A stretch of 64,000 bases of DNA from CALFMR01 sp035550595 (lineage in GTDB: Bacteria; Acidobacteriota; Vicinamibacteria; Vicinamibacterales; SCN-69-37): NCBI GenBank assembly GCA_035550595.1, contig DASZOV010000149.1:1-64000 (forward strand), written 5' to 3'. Under the pieces are notes generated by a model. It was given only the letters and a program-made list of their open reading frames with translations, ran no database searches and was not told the DNA's origin. Both the position numbers and the translations under genes were made by a program. Each line of letters opens with the position of its first letter. The first letter of the stretch is position 1. Shown in pieces: positions 42,596-51,590 of this stretch.

Positions 42596-43630
42596 ATGCG
42601 CTGGACGACCTCACTCGTTGTCCTCACCGGCCTCGGCGCGACGGTCGCCGCACTCGCGCTGCCGTTTCAGCCACCGTCCGCGTCGCTGCTCGTGCTCGAC
42701 AAGGGCGACCAGTCGCTGGCCATCGTCGACGCCGCCAGCCTGAACGTCGTCGGCCGCGTACCGACGGGGCCGGATCCGCACGAAGTCGCGGCGTCGCCTG
42801 ACGGTACTCGCGCCTACGTGTCGAACTACACGGCCGGCAACGGCGCGGACCACACGATCACCGTCATCGATCTCCAGCAGCGCAAGGCGATCGCGCCGAT
42901 CGATCTCGGCGCGCTCGATCGGCCGCATGGCGTCGAGTTCTCGGGCGACGATCTGTATTTCACCGCCGAAGGATCGAAGGTCGTCGGCCGCTACGACCCG
43001 TCGGCAGCTCGCATCGACTGGGTGATGGGCACGGGCCAGGACCGGACGCACATGATCATCGTGGCGCCGGGCGCGAACGAGCTCTTCACGACCAACGTGT
43101 CGTCGGGCACGGTGTCGATCCTCGAGCGATCGAGCGGGGCACCGTTCGGCCGGGGACGAGGCGGTCGCGGCGGCGCCGGCGACTGGCACGTGACGACGGT
43201 GCCGGTCGGTCGTGGAGCGGAAGGATTCGATCTCTCACCGGACGGGAAGACGCTGTGGGTAGCGAACGCGCAGGACGCGACCGTGTCCATCATCGACGTG
43301 GCGACAAAGAAGGTGACGGCGACCGTGCCCGTCTCGTTTCGCGCGGCGAACCGGCTGAAGTTCACGCCCGACGGCCGCCTGGCTCTCATTTCCGATCTCG
43401 CCGGCCACGAGCTCATCGTCATGGACGTCGCGTCGCGCCGGGAAACGAAGCGCATCGACGTCAAAGGCGGCGCGGCCGGACTGCTCGTCGAGCCGGATGG
43501 AGCGCGCGCGTTCCTCTCCGTCGGATCGCAGAACGCGGTCGCCGTCATCGATCTGCGGTCGCTGGAGGTCACCACCTGGATTCCGACGGGACGCAATCCC
43601 GACGGCCTGGCGTGGGCGGTGCGGCGATAG
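42596..43630 (+). CDS. Exported YVTN beta-propeller repeat protein
   Basis: 344 residues from ATG 42596, with GGAG 8 nt upstream. A signal peptide (RWTTSLVVLTGLGATVAALALP) precedes seven-bladed-type repeats: SLLVLDKGDQSLAIVDAASL, RAYVSNYTAGNG, LWVANAQDATVSIIDVAT and AFLSVGSQNAVAVIDLRSL. A Gly/Arg-rich insert (PFGRGRGGRGGAGD) lies near residue 185. Such propellers are usually periplasmic binding scaffolds. No enzyme motif is seen. Confidence 0.85.
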   Translation: MRWTTSLVVLTGLGATVAALALPFQPPSASLLVLDKGDQSLAIVDAASLNVVGRVPTGPDPHEVAASPDGTRAYVSNYTAGNGADHTITVIDLQQRKAIAPIDLGALDRPHGVEFSGDDLYFTAEGSKVVGRYDPSAARIDWVMGTGQDRTHMIIVAPGANELFTTNVSSGTVSILERSSGAPFGRGRGGRGGAGDWHVTTVPVGRGAEGFDLSPDGKTLWVANAQDATVSIIDVATKKVTATVPVSFRAANRLKFTPDGRLALISDLAGHELIVMDVASRRETKRIDVKGGAAGLLVEPDGARAFLSVGSQNAVAVIDLRSLEVTTWIPTGRNPDGLAWAVRR

Positions 43631-43645
43631 ACGGAGACGCGCCGA

Positions 43646-43903
43646 TCAGGCCTCCTGCCAACCCTGCTTCAACGCTTCCGCCCGCCAGGCATCGGCGATC
43701 GTCGAGACGTCCGCCTCGGTCTTGCAGATCTGCGTGCGCGAAAAGCTCGCGCCGCTCGTCAGCCGGAGCTCCCATCCCAGACGATGCGTGGCGAGGGCGC
43801 AACGCAGCGTCAGCGCGCCTCGTTTCAGCGTCCAGCAGTCGCCGAGCGGCTTCGGCCCTCGATAGTAGTCATAGCGGTCGAGCGCGACGCGATCGTTCGT
43901 CAT
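43646..43903 (-). CDS. Small conserved-looking hypothetical protein
   Basis: 85 residues with an even, protein-like composition: LTLRCALATHRLGWELRL strands, then a helical TEADVSTIADAWRAEALKQGW. The Cys and Trp pattern (W24, C35, W44, C60, W72, W82) looks conserved-type, but I cannot name the family. A weak TAGG precedes the ATG. It is convergent with the propeller gene and divergent from the BlaI-type regulator. Confidence 0.6.
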   Translation of the reverse strand: MTNDRVALDRYDYYRGPKPLGDCWTLKRGALTLRCALATHRLGWELRLTSGASFSRTQICKTEADVSTIADAWRAEALKQGWQEA

Positions 43904-43985
43904 CGCTTCAGCCTACCAGCGGCGTGACCCCGTCGCGGTCGATTGCGATTCGACATCGCGCGCGGCCGCGGCCGACGCGCGGCCA

Positions 43986-44014
43986 TTGACCTCGGCGCGA
44001 CTCGGGCCTATAGT
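43986..44014 (+). promoter_or_regulatory. Sigma70-type promoter of the BlaI-type regulator
   Basis: TTGACC and TATAGT are separated by exactly 17 bp. Just downstream, GTG(T)CTA-A-run-TAGCAC (44022-44040) is an imperfect dyad where transcription should begin, a likely site for autoregulation. Confidence 0.65.
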
Positions 44015-44065
44015 CGCAATCGTGTCTAAAAAAATAGCACATCGCCTGCCGCGACGGCCGAGCAC

Positions 44066-44479
44066 GTGATGTCCAAGAAGGCGGCACATCGCCCCGCCAC
44101 GCACCACACCTTGTCCCGCCGTGAGCGCCAGATCATGGACGTGATCTATCAGCGCGGTTCGGCGAGCGTCGCTGACGTGATGACGCAGCTCTCGGGCGAG
44201 CCAGCGTATTCGACGGTGCGCGCGCAACTGCGCGTGCTCGAAGAGAAGGGGCATCTTCGGCACGAGGCGCACGGACCGCGCTACGTCTACGTGCCGGCCG
44301 TGTCCCGGCGCACGGCGCGGCAGTCGATGCTGCGCTATCTCGTCGAGACCTTCTTCGACGGCTCGGTCGGCCAGGTGCTCACGACGCTTCTCGGCACGGG
44401 CACCGTCCGCCTCTCGGACGCCGAGCTCGACGAGATCGAACGGCTCATCGCGAAGACCAGAAAATCCGGGCGGCCGTGA
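44066..44479 (+). CDS. BlaI/MecI/CopY-family transcriptional repressor
   Basis: 137 residues from GTG 44066 (ATG 44069 is the next codon). The winged-helix domain has LSRRERQIMDVIYQRGSASVADV, GEPAYSTVRAQLRVLEEKGHLRHE and PRYVYVPAVSRR, all typical of BlaI. The C-terminal dimer helix includes MLRYLVETFFDGS and LSDAELDEIERLI. These repressors bind promoter dyads and usually pair with an M56 sensor peptidase, which is absent here. Its real target may include the promoter just upstream. Confidence 0.88.
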   Translation: MMSKKAAHRPATHHTLSRRERQIMDVIYQRGSASVADVMTQLSGEPAYSTVRAQLRVLEEKGHLRHEAHGPRYVYVPAVSRRTARQSMLRYLVETFFDGSVGQVLTTLLGTGTVRLSDAELDEIERLIAKTRKSGRP

Positions 44480-44604
44480 TCATCCTGCTGAGCGCGGCGC
44501 GCGCGGGCTGAAGCTCTTGATCGCCGTGCCCGGCTACCGGGTCGTCGCCGTCGAGCTCTCGGCACGCTCGATACTCGTGGCAGGCCACTGCATCAGAACG
44601 GCCG

Positions 44605-47001
44605 CTACTCGACGTCCCGCAGCACGACCGCGGGCCGGATGCGCGCGGCTCGGCGTGCGGGCCAGACGGCAGCGAGACAGCCGACGCCGAGCAGCACGAT
44701 CAACGCGACCAGGACGCTCGCGAGATCCACGGGCGCCGTCTCGAAGAGATAGTGCGACATCAGTCGTCCGACGCCGACGCCTGCCGCCAGGCCGACGACG
44801 AGCCCCGTGCTGACGAGCGCGAGCGACCGCGCGACGATGCGTCGTCCGATCGCGCCTTCGTCGGCGCCGAGCGCGAGACGGACGGCAATCTCGCGGCCGC
44901 GTTGCCGCACCGCATCGATCTCCGCGCCCGCAATGCCGGCGGCGGCCAGCGGCAGGCACGACAGCGCGAGTAGCAGAAGCAGGCGCATGCGCGCGCGATA
45001 GTCGGCCGTGGCGCGGGCGACTTCATCTTCCATCCTGATCACTTGCCGCGAGGCGCGATCCGACCACATCCGCTGGAGCGTCGCACGAACTGCTGCTTCG
45101 GCGTCCGGCATCGTCGGCGACAGGCGGGCGAGAACGAACGGCTCGACCATGTTCAAGGCGAACAGGCGCGGCAGAGGAGGCACGTCCGGCCGCGCGTCGC
45201 CGAAGTCGTTCATCACGCCAACCACGCGGTACTCGTCATCTCCCAAGACGAGGATCTGACCCACGGCTGGCCCAAACGGCGCGAGCGCGCGGGCGAAGGT
45301 CTCATTCACGAGTGCCGTGTGGCCCGGGGCAAAGACGGGCGCTTCGCGATTCGACGGCCCGTCGGTCACGACGCCGACGCGCTTCGGCACGTCGTCCTCC
45401 GTGACGTCCCGGCCAGCGACGATGCGCGCGCCAATCGTCGAGGCGAATGACGGTGCGATGTAGGTGAAGCGCGCGTTGATGACGTGCCGTGTCGCATCAG
45501 CACGGGGGATGAAGGCTCGCGTCCACGGCACATTAGCCTGCAGCGGATATTCGCCCGCGCCCGCCGCACGCTCGACACCAGGCGTATTGCGGATCGCGTC
45601 CTCGGCCTGACTGAGCAAGGCGACCTGCCGTTGGAGATCTTCCTTGTCGACGACCGGCTTGGCGCCCGGCGACGGCGCTCGCATGATCGTCGTCAGCAGC
45701 GGCAGCCGGACGGCGACAAGATGAGCGGGATCGAAGCCGAGTGGCACATCGCCGACGCGCGCGAACGTGTGTGCCGCCAGTCCCGCCATATAGATGACGA
45801 CCGTCGTCACGGCGACCTGCGCGACGACGAGGATCGACCGCACGCGCGCGACGCCGAAGCGTCCGCCCATCGAGCGGCCGCGCAGCACGCCGGCGAGCGA
45901 TGTGCGGCGCACGACACCCGCGGGCAGCAGCGTCAGCAGCACGACGCCGGCGATCGAAAGCGCGCACGTGAACACGAACGTGCGCAGGTCCGGCTGCAGC
46001 GACTGACCGACGGTCATCGCCTCCGGCAGTTGCCGCACGACGAACGTCGTCAGCATTGGCGCGACGAGCCAGCTCAACGCGCAGGCCACGGCCGCGACGA
46101 CCGCGCCCTCAGCGGCGAATTGACGGACGAGCCGCGTACGCGTGGCGCCAAGCGCGAGGCGCACGCCGATCTCGCGCGTGCGTCCGCTGGCGCGCGCAAA
46201 GAGCAGCGCCGCGATCTGCACCCAGGCCACGATGAGCAGCAGACCGGTTGCGCCGAGGAGAAAACCGAGCGCCGCCGCGCCATGCGGACGAACGTAGTCG
46301 CGCAGCGGGACGATGCCCACCGACGGAAGCGCTCGGCGAACCATCTCGAGCGTGGCTCCGGGCGCCAGGCGCGCGAGCGTCGGTAGCGGCAACTGACCGC
46401 GATAGGGTGCGCGTAGCGCCCAGAGATTCGTCCCCGATGGAAAGTCGAATCCCGGCGGCATGACGCCGACGATCGCCCATCTCCGGCCGCGAATCGTGCC
46501 AGGGATGTCGACGATGCGGCCGATGATCGAGCGATCGGCGCCGAAGTGCAGGCGCCAGAGGTCGTAGCCGAGGATTGCGAGCTCCGCATCGGGCGTGCGG
46601 TCGTCTTCGGTGAACACACGGCCGATCGACGGATACACGCCGAGCAGCTTGAAGAAGTCCGGCGTGACGCTGGCGGGCGTGAGGTGCCAGTCGATCACGG
46701 TCTGCACGCCTTCTTCGAAGAACGGCCCCAGACTCGCATCCGCGCCGTCAACGAGCAGCGGCGTCGTCGTCAGTCGATCCCGCAAAGCATCAACTTCCGC
46801 AACCGTCTGCATGCGCGGCAGCTCGAGATGGACGATGGCGTCCGGCTTCTCGAAGGGCAGCGGCCGGAACAGCAAACCGTCGAACACCGAGAACAGCGCG
46901 GTGTTGGCCGCGACGGCAAGCGCGAGCGTACCGACGACGGCCGCAGCCACGGCAGGCTGCCGCGCGAGCGAGCGCGTGGCGAGCGCGAGATCGGACGGCA
47001 T
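44605..47001 (-). CDS. ADOP-type MacB/FtsX-like permease
   Basis: 798 residues with the duplicated architecture of acidobacterial orphan permeases. A span near residues 18-40, then a MacB periplasmic core domain, then three spans with GRTREIGVRLALGATRTRLVRQ; a second periplasmic domain and three last spans with QRGREIAVRLALGADEGAI follow, closing on PARRAARIRPAVVLRDVE. No ATPase gene is nearby. The transport function is unproven; similar ABC permeases move lipoproteins, antibiotics or peptides. It is divergent from the dinB-like gene. Confidence 0.9.
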   Translation of the reverse strand: MPSDLALATRSLARQPAVAAAVVGTLALAVAANTALFSVFDGLLFRPLPFEKPDAIVHLELPRMQTVAEVDALRDRLTTTPLLVDGADASLGPFFEEGVQTVIDWHLTPASVTPDFFKLLGVYPSIGRVFTEDDRTPDAELAILGYDLWRLHFGADRSIIGRIVDIPGTIRGRRWAIVGVMPPGFDFPSGTNLWALRAPYRGQLPLPTLARLAPGATLEMVRRALPSVGIVPLRDYVRPHGAAALGFLLGATGLLLIVAWVQIAALLFARASGRTREIGVRLALGATRTRLVRQFAAEGAVVAAVACALSWLVAPMLTTFVVRQLPEAMTVGQSLQPDLRTFVFTCALSIAGVVLLTLLPAGVVRRTSLAGVLRGRSMGGRFGVARVRSILVVAQVAVTTVVIYMAGLAAHTFARVGDVPLGFDPAHLVAVRLPLLTTIMRAPSPGAKPVVDKEDLQRQVALLSQAEDAIRNTPGVERAAGAGEYPLQANVPWTRAFIPRADATRHVINARFTYIAPSFASTIGARIVAGRDVTEDDVPKRVGVVTDGPSNREAPVFAPGHTALVNETFARALAPFGPAVGQILVLGDDEYRVVGVMNDFGDARPDVPPLPRLFALNMVEPFVLARLSPTMPDAEAAVRATLQRMWSDRASRQVIRMEDEVARATADYRARMRLLLLLALSCLPLAAAGIAGAEIDAVRQRGREIAVRLALGADEGAIGRRIVARSLALVSTGLVVGLAAGVGVGRLMSHYLFETAPVDLASVLVALIVLLGVGCLAAVWPARRAARIRPAVVLRDVE

Positions 47002-47047
47002 GGTGAGACTCCGCGGTCATTGGACACCGGCACGCGGGAAACGGATC

Positions 47048-47082
47048 AAGTTGGAAGTTCGAAGCCAGAAGCCGGAAGTTTG
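47048..47082. repeat. Heptamer array (AAGTTGG/AAGTTCG), 5 units
   Basis: AAGTTGG, AAGTTCG, AAGCCAG, AAGCCGG, AAGTTTG lie in the 129 bp region between the divergent ADOP and DinB starts. Confidence 0.7.
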
Positions 47083-47130
47083 GGGCGAGCGGTGCCCGGA
47101 ATCGTGGCGGGAACGGATACGCTAACGTCC

Positions 47131-47634
47131 ATGACTCAACCGGATGCTCACCTCGTGGATCTCTTCGCCAGAACGGCCGTCAACTCCTGGAAGCTGAATC
47201 TCGGACGCGTGAATCAGCTCTTCGCCGCCGTGAGCGACGACGGGCTGCAGCAGGAGATCGCTCCCGGAAAGAACCGCCTCTTCTATCTGCTCGGCCATCT
47301 CACCGCCGTCCACGACCGCATGCTGCCGCTGCTCGGGTTCGGCGCGCGGCGTCATCCGGAGCTGGACGAGGCGTTTCTCACGAATCCCGACCGGACGGCG
47401 GCGGATGCGATTTCCGCCTCAGCCCTTCGTCAGGCGTGGACCGAGGTCAACACGGCGCTGACGACAGCCATCGAGGCGCTGCCCGCCGGAGCGTGGCTGG
47501 AGAAGCACGACGCCGTGTCTGCGGACGACTTCGCCAAAGAGCCATTGCGCAACCGTCTCGCGGTGCTGCTCTCGCGGACGTCGCACGTGCAGTTCCACAC
47601 GGGCCAGATCCGGCTGGTGGTGAAGGCCGGCTGA
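47131..47634 (+). CDS. DinB-family four-helix protein
   Basis: 167 residues. The DinB/YfiT bundle is recognised from LFYLLGHLTAVHDRMLPLLGF (first metal-binding His), an internal helix and the C-terminal HVQFHTGQIRLV with the His pair that completes a divalent metal site. Members include mycothiol- and bacillithiol-dependent transferases, but most are uncharacterised. It precedes a PadR regulator and ADOP permease on the same strand, 86 bp ahead of PadR. Confidence 0.85.
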   Translation: MTQPDAHLVDLFARTAVNSWKLNLGRVNQLFAAVSDDGLQQEIAPGKNRLFYLLGHLTAVHDRMLPLLGFGARRHPELDEAFLTNPDRTAADAISASALRQAWTEVNTALTTAIEALPAGAWLEKHDAVSADDFAKEPLRNRLAVLLSRTSHVQFHTGQIRLVVKAG

Positions 47635-47720
47635 GAGCCGCTTTCCAAACGGGCGCGGCCGACCGCGCGGCGCTCATGGACCAGTTGCGCTATCTATATA
47701 GTTCAACATACCATTGCCCC

Positions 47721-48032
47721 ATGAAGCGCGAGCTCTCCGTTGCGTCGCTCACCGTGCTGCACGCCGTCGCGAGCGGGACGACGCATGGATTCGACGTCAT
47801 CGAGGCGACGGCGTTGCCGGCGGGCACGGTGTATCCGGCGCTCAGCCGGATGGAACGCGACGGGCTGCTCACATCGAGCTGGGAAGACGTGGCCGACGCG
47901 CGGGCGGGCAAGCGACCGCCGCGGCGTTACTACCGGATCACGGCGCGAGGCGTGACGACGCTCAACGACGCGCTCGCGCGAATCCACGCGCTCAAGCCGA
48001 TTCGCCGCGCGCGGGCGACGTCGTCTCGCTGA
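47721..48032 (+). CDS. PadR-family transcriptional regulator
   Basis: 103 residues from ATG 47721, containing a single winged helix: SVASLTVLHAVASGTTHGFDVIEATALPAGTVYPALSRMERDGLL then RRYYRITARGVTTL. It lacks the usual N-terminal KG-type helix of longer PadRs and the C-terminal dimer helix is short. The partner gene, an ADOP permease, starts 13 bp downstream, the standard acidobacterial PadR-ADOP pair, so it probably controls that operon. An AT-rich stretch with CTATATAG lies 20 bp before the start. Confidence 0.9.
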   Translation: MKRELSVASLTVLHAVASGTTHGFDVIEATALPAGTVYPALSRMERDGLLTSSWEDVADARAGKRPPRRYYRITARGVTTLNDALARIHALKPIRRARATSSR

Positions 48033-48045
48033 ATCGAGGCCACGA

Positions 48046-50766
48046 ATGACCGAGCCTCTCTGCCGCGCGCTCCTTCGCTGGTCGGCTCGCCTCGTGCCGC
48101 GGCGTGATCGTGACCGCTGGCTGGCCGAATGGAACGCGGAAATGCGGCATGCGTGGGGCGACGCGTCCGGCGGGGTCCCGACGTGGCGGCGACGCGCGAC
48201 GTTGACGCGACACGTGCTCGGCGCGATGCGTCACGCGGCCTGGATGCGAATGGACGGGTGGCGGTCCGCGACACAGAGGCCCGCGTCCGACTCGACGACA
48301 CGTCCGCGGCCGTTTGCATCACTCGGCGCGGACGTGCGCACGGCCATTCGCACGCTTCGCGCGACGCCGGGCTTCACCATCACCGCGCTCATCGTCCTCA
48401 CACTCGGCATCGGCGCGACGACGGCCATCTTCTCCGTCGTCGATGCGGTGGTGCTTCGCGGCTTGCCGTTCGATGAATCGGATCGGCTCATGTCGATCGG
48501 CGAACGGCTGTCCTCCACCGGCCAAATCGTGACGGCCGAGGCGGCGCCGAACTATTTCGACTGGCGCCACGCGTCCGCGTTCGATGGCATCGCCGCCGTG
48601 GCCTACGGGGACAGCGGCTACATCCTCCGTCGTCCGGGCGGCGCGATGCGCATTCGCACGAAGCGCGTCACGTACGAGTTGTTTCCCGTGCTGCGCGTCG
48701 CACCGCTTCTCGGCCGTACGTTCACGGCCGAGGAGGAAGACGACGGCCGCGAGCGGGTGGCGGTCATCAGCTTCGGTTTCTGGCAACAGGAATTCGGCGG
48801 TGATCCGGACGTCGTCGGCCGGACGATGACGCTCGACCGCGGCACCTATCAGGTCATCGGCGTCATGCCCGCCGGCTTCACCTATCCGATCGGCGCCGAC
48901 GAACCGCCGCAGATGTGGGTGCCATACGTGGCCTCGAAGGCCGAGCGAGTGCGTGGCAGCGCGCGCGCCTACTATCTGCAGCTCGTGGGCCGGCTGAAGC
49001 CCGGCGTGTCGATCGATCAGGCTCGCGCGGAACTGCAAGCAATCACCGGTCCGCTGGCGACCACGTTCCCGGACTGGTTTTACGGCGGGCGTGTCGCGAA
49101 CGTCCAGCCGCTGCACGGCATGCTCGTCGGCCGCGTTCGTCCATGGATGCTGATGCTGCTCGGCGCGGTCGCGGTCGTCCTGCTCATCGCGTGCGTCAAC
49201 GTCGCGAACCTGATGCTGGCGCGGGCGACCTCGCGCAGTCGCGAGCTCGGCATCCGGGCGGCGCTCGGCGCGTCACGCTGGCAGATCGCGCGCGGCCTGC
49301 TCGTCGAGAGCCTGCTGCTGTCGTTCACGGGCGCCGCGCTTGGCCTCCTCGTCGCGCACGTCGGCGTTGCGCTCCTCCGCAACGCCATGCCGGTTGACGT
49401 GCCTCGGCTGTCGGACATCGGGATCAACTTGCGGGTCCTCGCCGCGTCAGCGGCGGCTGCGGCCGTGACGGGCGTGTTGTTCGGCCTCGCGCCGGCGCTT
49501 CAGTTCTCGCGACCGGACCTGAACCAAACCTTGCGCGACGGCGGTCGCGCGTCGACCGCCGGAGCCGCGAAACAGCGCCTACGGAGCGCGCTCGTCATCG
49601 GCGAGGTCGCGCTCGCCGTCGTCCTGCTGGTCGGCACGGGACTCTTCGTGTCGAGTTTCGCGCGCGTCATGCGAATCGAACTGGGCATCGACGACAGCCA
49701 CGTGCTCACCTTCGACGTGCCCTTCGAAAGAGAAGAACTCAGCGGCGTCAGCGACATGTCGGCAGCCGAACGTCTCGCGATCGAGGCCAGACGAACACCT
49801 CTGCTCGAAGCGATGCTCGTGCGCATCCAGTCCACACCGGGTGTCGAACGCGCGGCAATTCTGAACGGTGGCGTGCCTCTATCGGGCGGCTCTCAGACGC
49901 GAGACGCCAAAGCACTCACCACTGGCCGAACCGTGGACTCGATCGAATTCAAGCGCGTGACGCCGGACTATCACGCCGTATTTCGCATTCCGCTCCATGC
50001 CGGCCGACTCTTCACGCCGGCCGACCGTCACGGCAGCGCGTCGGTCGCCATCCTCAATGACGTCGCGGCCGCCGATCTCTTTGGCAGCGCCGCGGCGGCC
50101 ATCGGCCAGACCGTCAACAGCGACGGCGAACACACCGTGGTCGGCGTGGTCGGCGCCGTCCGGCAGCTCGGCCCTGAAACGCCGCCGCCGCCCGAGATCT
50201 ACACGCCATTTGCACAGACGACCACGATGGGCGGCACGCTGGTCATTCGCACGATCGGCGATCCCATGGCCGTCGTACCGGCGATCAAGCGCGCCGTCCT
50301 GAGTGTGCTGCCCGGCGCGGTCTTCCCGGAGCCCGCGACGATGACCGGGTACGCCGCGAAGCTCGTCGCGCAGCGGCGTTTCAACATGCTGCTCTTCTCG
50401 CTCTTCGGCCTCCTCGGCGTCGTCATTGCGGTCGTCGGTATCTACGGCGTAATGGGATACCTCGTCGCGCAGCGGACGCCGGAGTTCGGCGTGCGCCTGG
50501 CGCTCGGCGCCGCGCGCGGACAAGTGCTGCGCATGGTGCTGAGTCGCGCGGCCGTGTTCATGATTGTCGGCCTGGCGGCCGGGCTGGGCACGGCCTACGC
50601 GCTCTCGCGCTTCGTCAAAACGTTCCTCTTCGACGTCACGCCGAGCGATCCTGCGGTCTACGCCGCGGTTGCATTCGTGCTCGTCGCCGCGGGGCTCATC
50701 GCGGCGTTCACGCCGGCCCTGCGCGCGTCGCGCGTCGATCCAATCGTCACGCTTCGGGCCGAGTGA
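48046..50766 (+). CDS. ADOP-type MacB/FtsX-like permease with N-terminal prefix domain
   Basis: 906 residues, about 100 longer than the other ADOPs here. The extra N-terminus (residues 1-95, ARLVPRRDRDRWLAEWNAEM) is the prefix domain found in PadR-linked ADOPs. Then come LTLGIGATTAIFSVVDAVVL, a MacB core, three spans with SRSRELGIRAALGASRWQIARG, a second core, and QRTPEFGVRLALGAARGQVLRM before ALRASRVDPIVTLRAE. No ATPase is adjacent. Its function (export or signalling of unknown substrate) is open. Its 3' end overlaps the AlkD-like gene by 20 bp. Confidence 0.92.
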   Translation: MTEPLCRALLRWSARLVPRRDRDRWLAEWNAEMRHAWGDASGGVPTWRRRATLTRHVLGAMRHAAWMRMDGWRSATQRPASDSTTRPRPFASLGADVRTAIRTLRATPGFTITALIVLTLGIGATTAIFSVVDAVVLRGLPFDESDRLMSIGERLSSTGQIVTAEAAPNYFDWRHASAFDGIAAVAYGDSGYILRRPGGAMRIRTKRVTYELFPVLRVAPLLGRTFTAEEEDDGRERVAVISFGFWQQEFGGDPDVVGRTMTLDRGTYQVIGVMPAGFTYPIGADEPPQMWVPYVASKAERVRGSARAYYLQLVGRLKPGVSIDQARAELQAITGPLATTFPDWFYGGRVANVQPLHGMLVGRVRPWMLMLLGAVAVVLLIACVNVANLMLARATSRSRELGIRAALGASRWQIARGLLVESLLLSFTGAALGLLVAHVGVALLRNAMPVDVPRLSDIGINLRVLAASAAAAAVTGVLFGLAPALQFSRPDLNQTLRDGGRASTAGAAKQRLRSALVIGEVALAVVLLVGTGLFVSSFARVMRIELGIDDSHVLTFDVPFEREELSGVSDMSAAERLAIEARRTPLLEAMLVRIQSTPGVERAAILNGGVPLSGGSQTRDAKALTTGRTVDSIEFKRVTPDYHAVFRIPLHAGRLFTPADRHGSASVAILNDVAAADLFGSAAAAIGQTVNSDGEHTVVGVVGAVRQLGPETPPPPEIYTPFAQTTTMGGTLVIRTIGDPMAVVPAIKRAVLSVLPGAVFPEPATMTGYAAKLVAQRRFNMLLFSLFGLLGVVIAVVGIYGVMGYLVAQRTPEFGVRLALGAARGQVLRMVLSRAAVFMIVGLAAGLGTAYALSRFVKTFLFDVTPSDPAVYAAVAFVLVAAGLIAAFTPALRASRVDPIVTLRAE

Positions 50767-51508
50767 GACGCGGTTTTCGAGCGCCCTTCATCGCGAGATA
50801 CCGTCGCCGGACCCGCGGCGGCAGACGTTCGATTGCATAGCGCAGCATCGTCCGCGGCATGTGTGCGGCGTGCGCGTCGAGGAACGCGCGGACCGCGTCG
50901 GCATCGCGTTTGCCTGCTTCGCGCAGCATCCAGCCGACGGCCTTGTGGATGAGATCGTGCGGGTCGTCGAGAAGCAGACGCGCGATCCGCAACGTCTCGC
51001 GGACGTCGCCGCGTTTGATGAAGCCGAACGTCGCGAGCACGGCAATCCGGCGCTCCCACACGACGGGCGATCGCGCGAGGCGATCGAGCAAACGCCTGTC
51101 GTGCGCCCGCGCGTGCGGGCCGACGATGTGCTCGGCGGAGCAATCGACGAGATCCCAGTTGTCGATGCACGCGGTGTGATCGAGATAAAGCGCCGCGATC
51201 GCCGCGCGGCCGGCGACGTCGGCGCGCGCGTGCTGGCGCACGAGGATGAAGAGCGCGAGCAGCCGCGCTTCGTGCCACGGCGATCGCAGGAGCGCGACGA
51301 CGCTGCGCCGCGGCAGTGGCTCGTACTCGCGCGCGAGACGCCGCAGCACGGGCACGGTCAGGCCGAGGAACCGATCGCCTTCGCCGTACTCGCCGGGACC
51401 GGTCTTGAAGAATCGCTGGAGCACGGCCGCGCGCCGCGCGTCGCCGAGCGCGGCCAGCCGGCGTTGAATCGCGGCTGCCGATGAATGAACCGTACGCGGT
51501 TCGCGCAT
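50747..51508 (-). CDS. DNA alkylation repair (AlkD-like) HEAT-repeat protein
   Basis: 253 residues from ATG 51508. The family pattern is FFKTGPGEYGEGDRFLGLTVPVLRRLAREY, SPWHEARLLALFILV, CIDNWDLVDCSAEHIVG with its conserved Trp-Asp, ERRIAVLATFGFI and DLIHKAVGWMLREAGKRD. AlkD glycosylases remove N3- and N7-alkylated bases by sensing the damaged helix with HEAT-like repeats. The C-terminus is Arg/Lys-rich. It is divergent from the CNNM/CBS genes (82 bp between). Confidence 0.9.
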   Translation of the reverse strand: MREPRTVHSSAAAIQRRLAALGDARRAAVLQRFFKTGPGEYGEGDRFLGLTVPVLRRLAREYEPLPRRSVVALLRSPWHEARLLALFILVRQHARADVAGRAAIAALYLDHTACIDNWDLVDCSAEHIVGPHARAHDRRLLDRLARSPVVWERRIAVLATFGFIKRGDVRETLRIARLLLDDPHDLIHKAVGWMLREAGKRDADAVRAFLDAHAAHMPRTMLRYAIERLPPRVRRRYLAMKGARKPRLTRPEA

Positions 51509-51590
51509 TTCTCGATTTTGCCAAACGTCTGGCCCGCTCGAATCCGGCGCCTCGCCCGCCGCCGGGCCGTCCACATAGACTAAGAGCCTC

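Noticed and set aside
44480..44604. A possible M56/BlaR1 gene after the BlaI-type repressor
   Set aside because: Only 126 bp remain before the convergent permease; the overlapping GTG frame has 11 codons.
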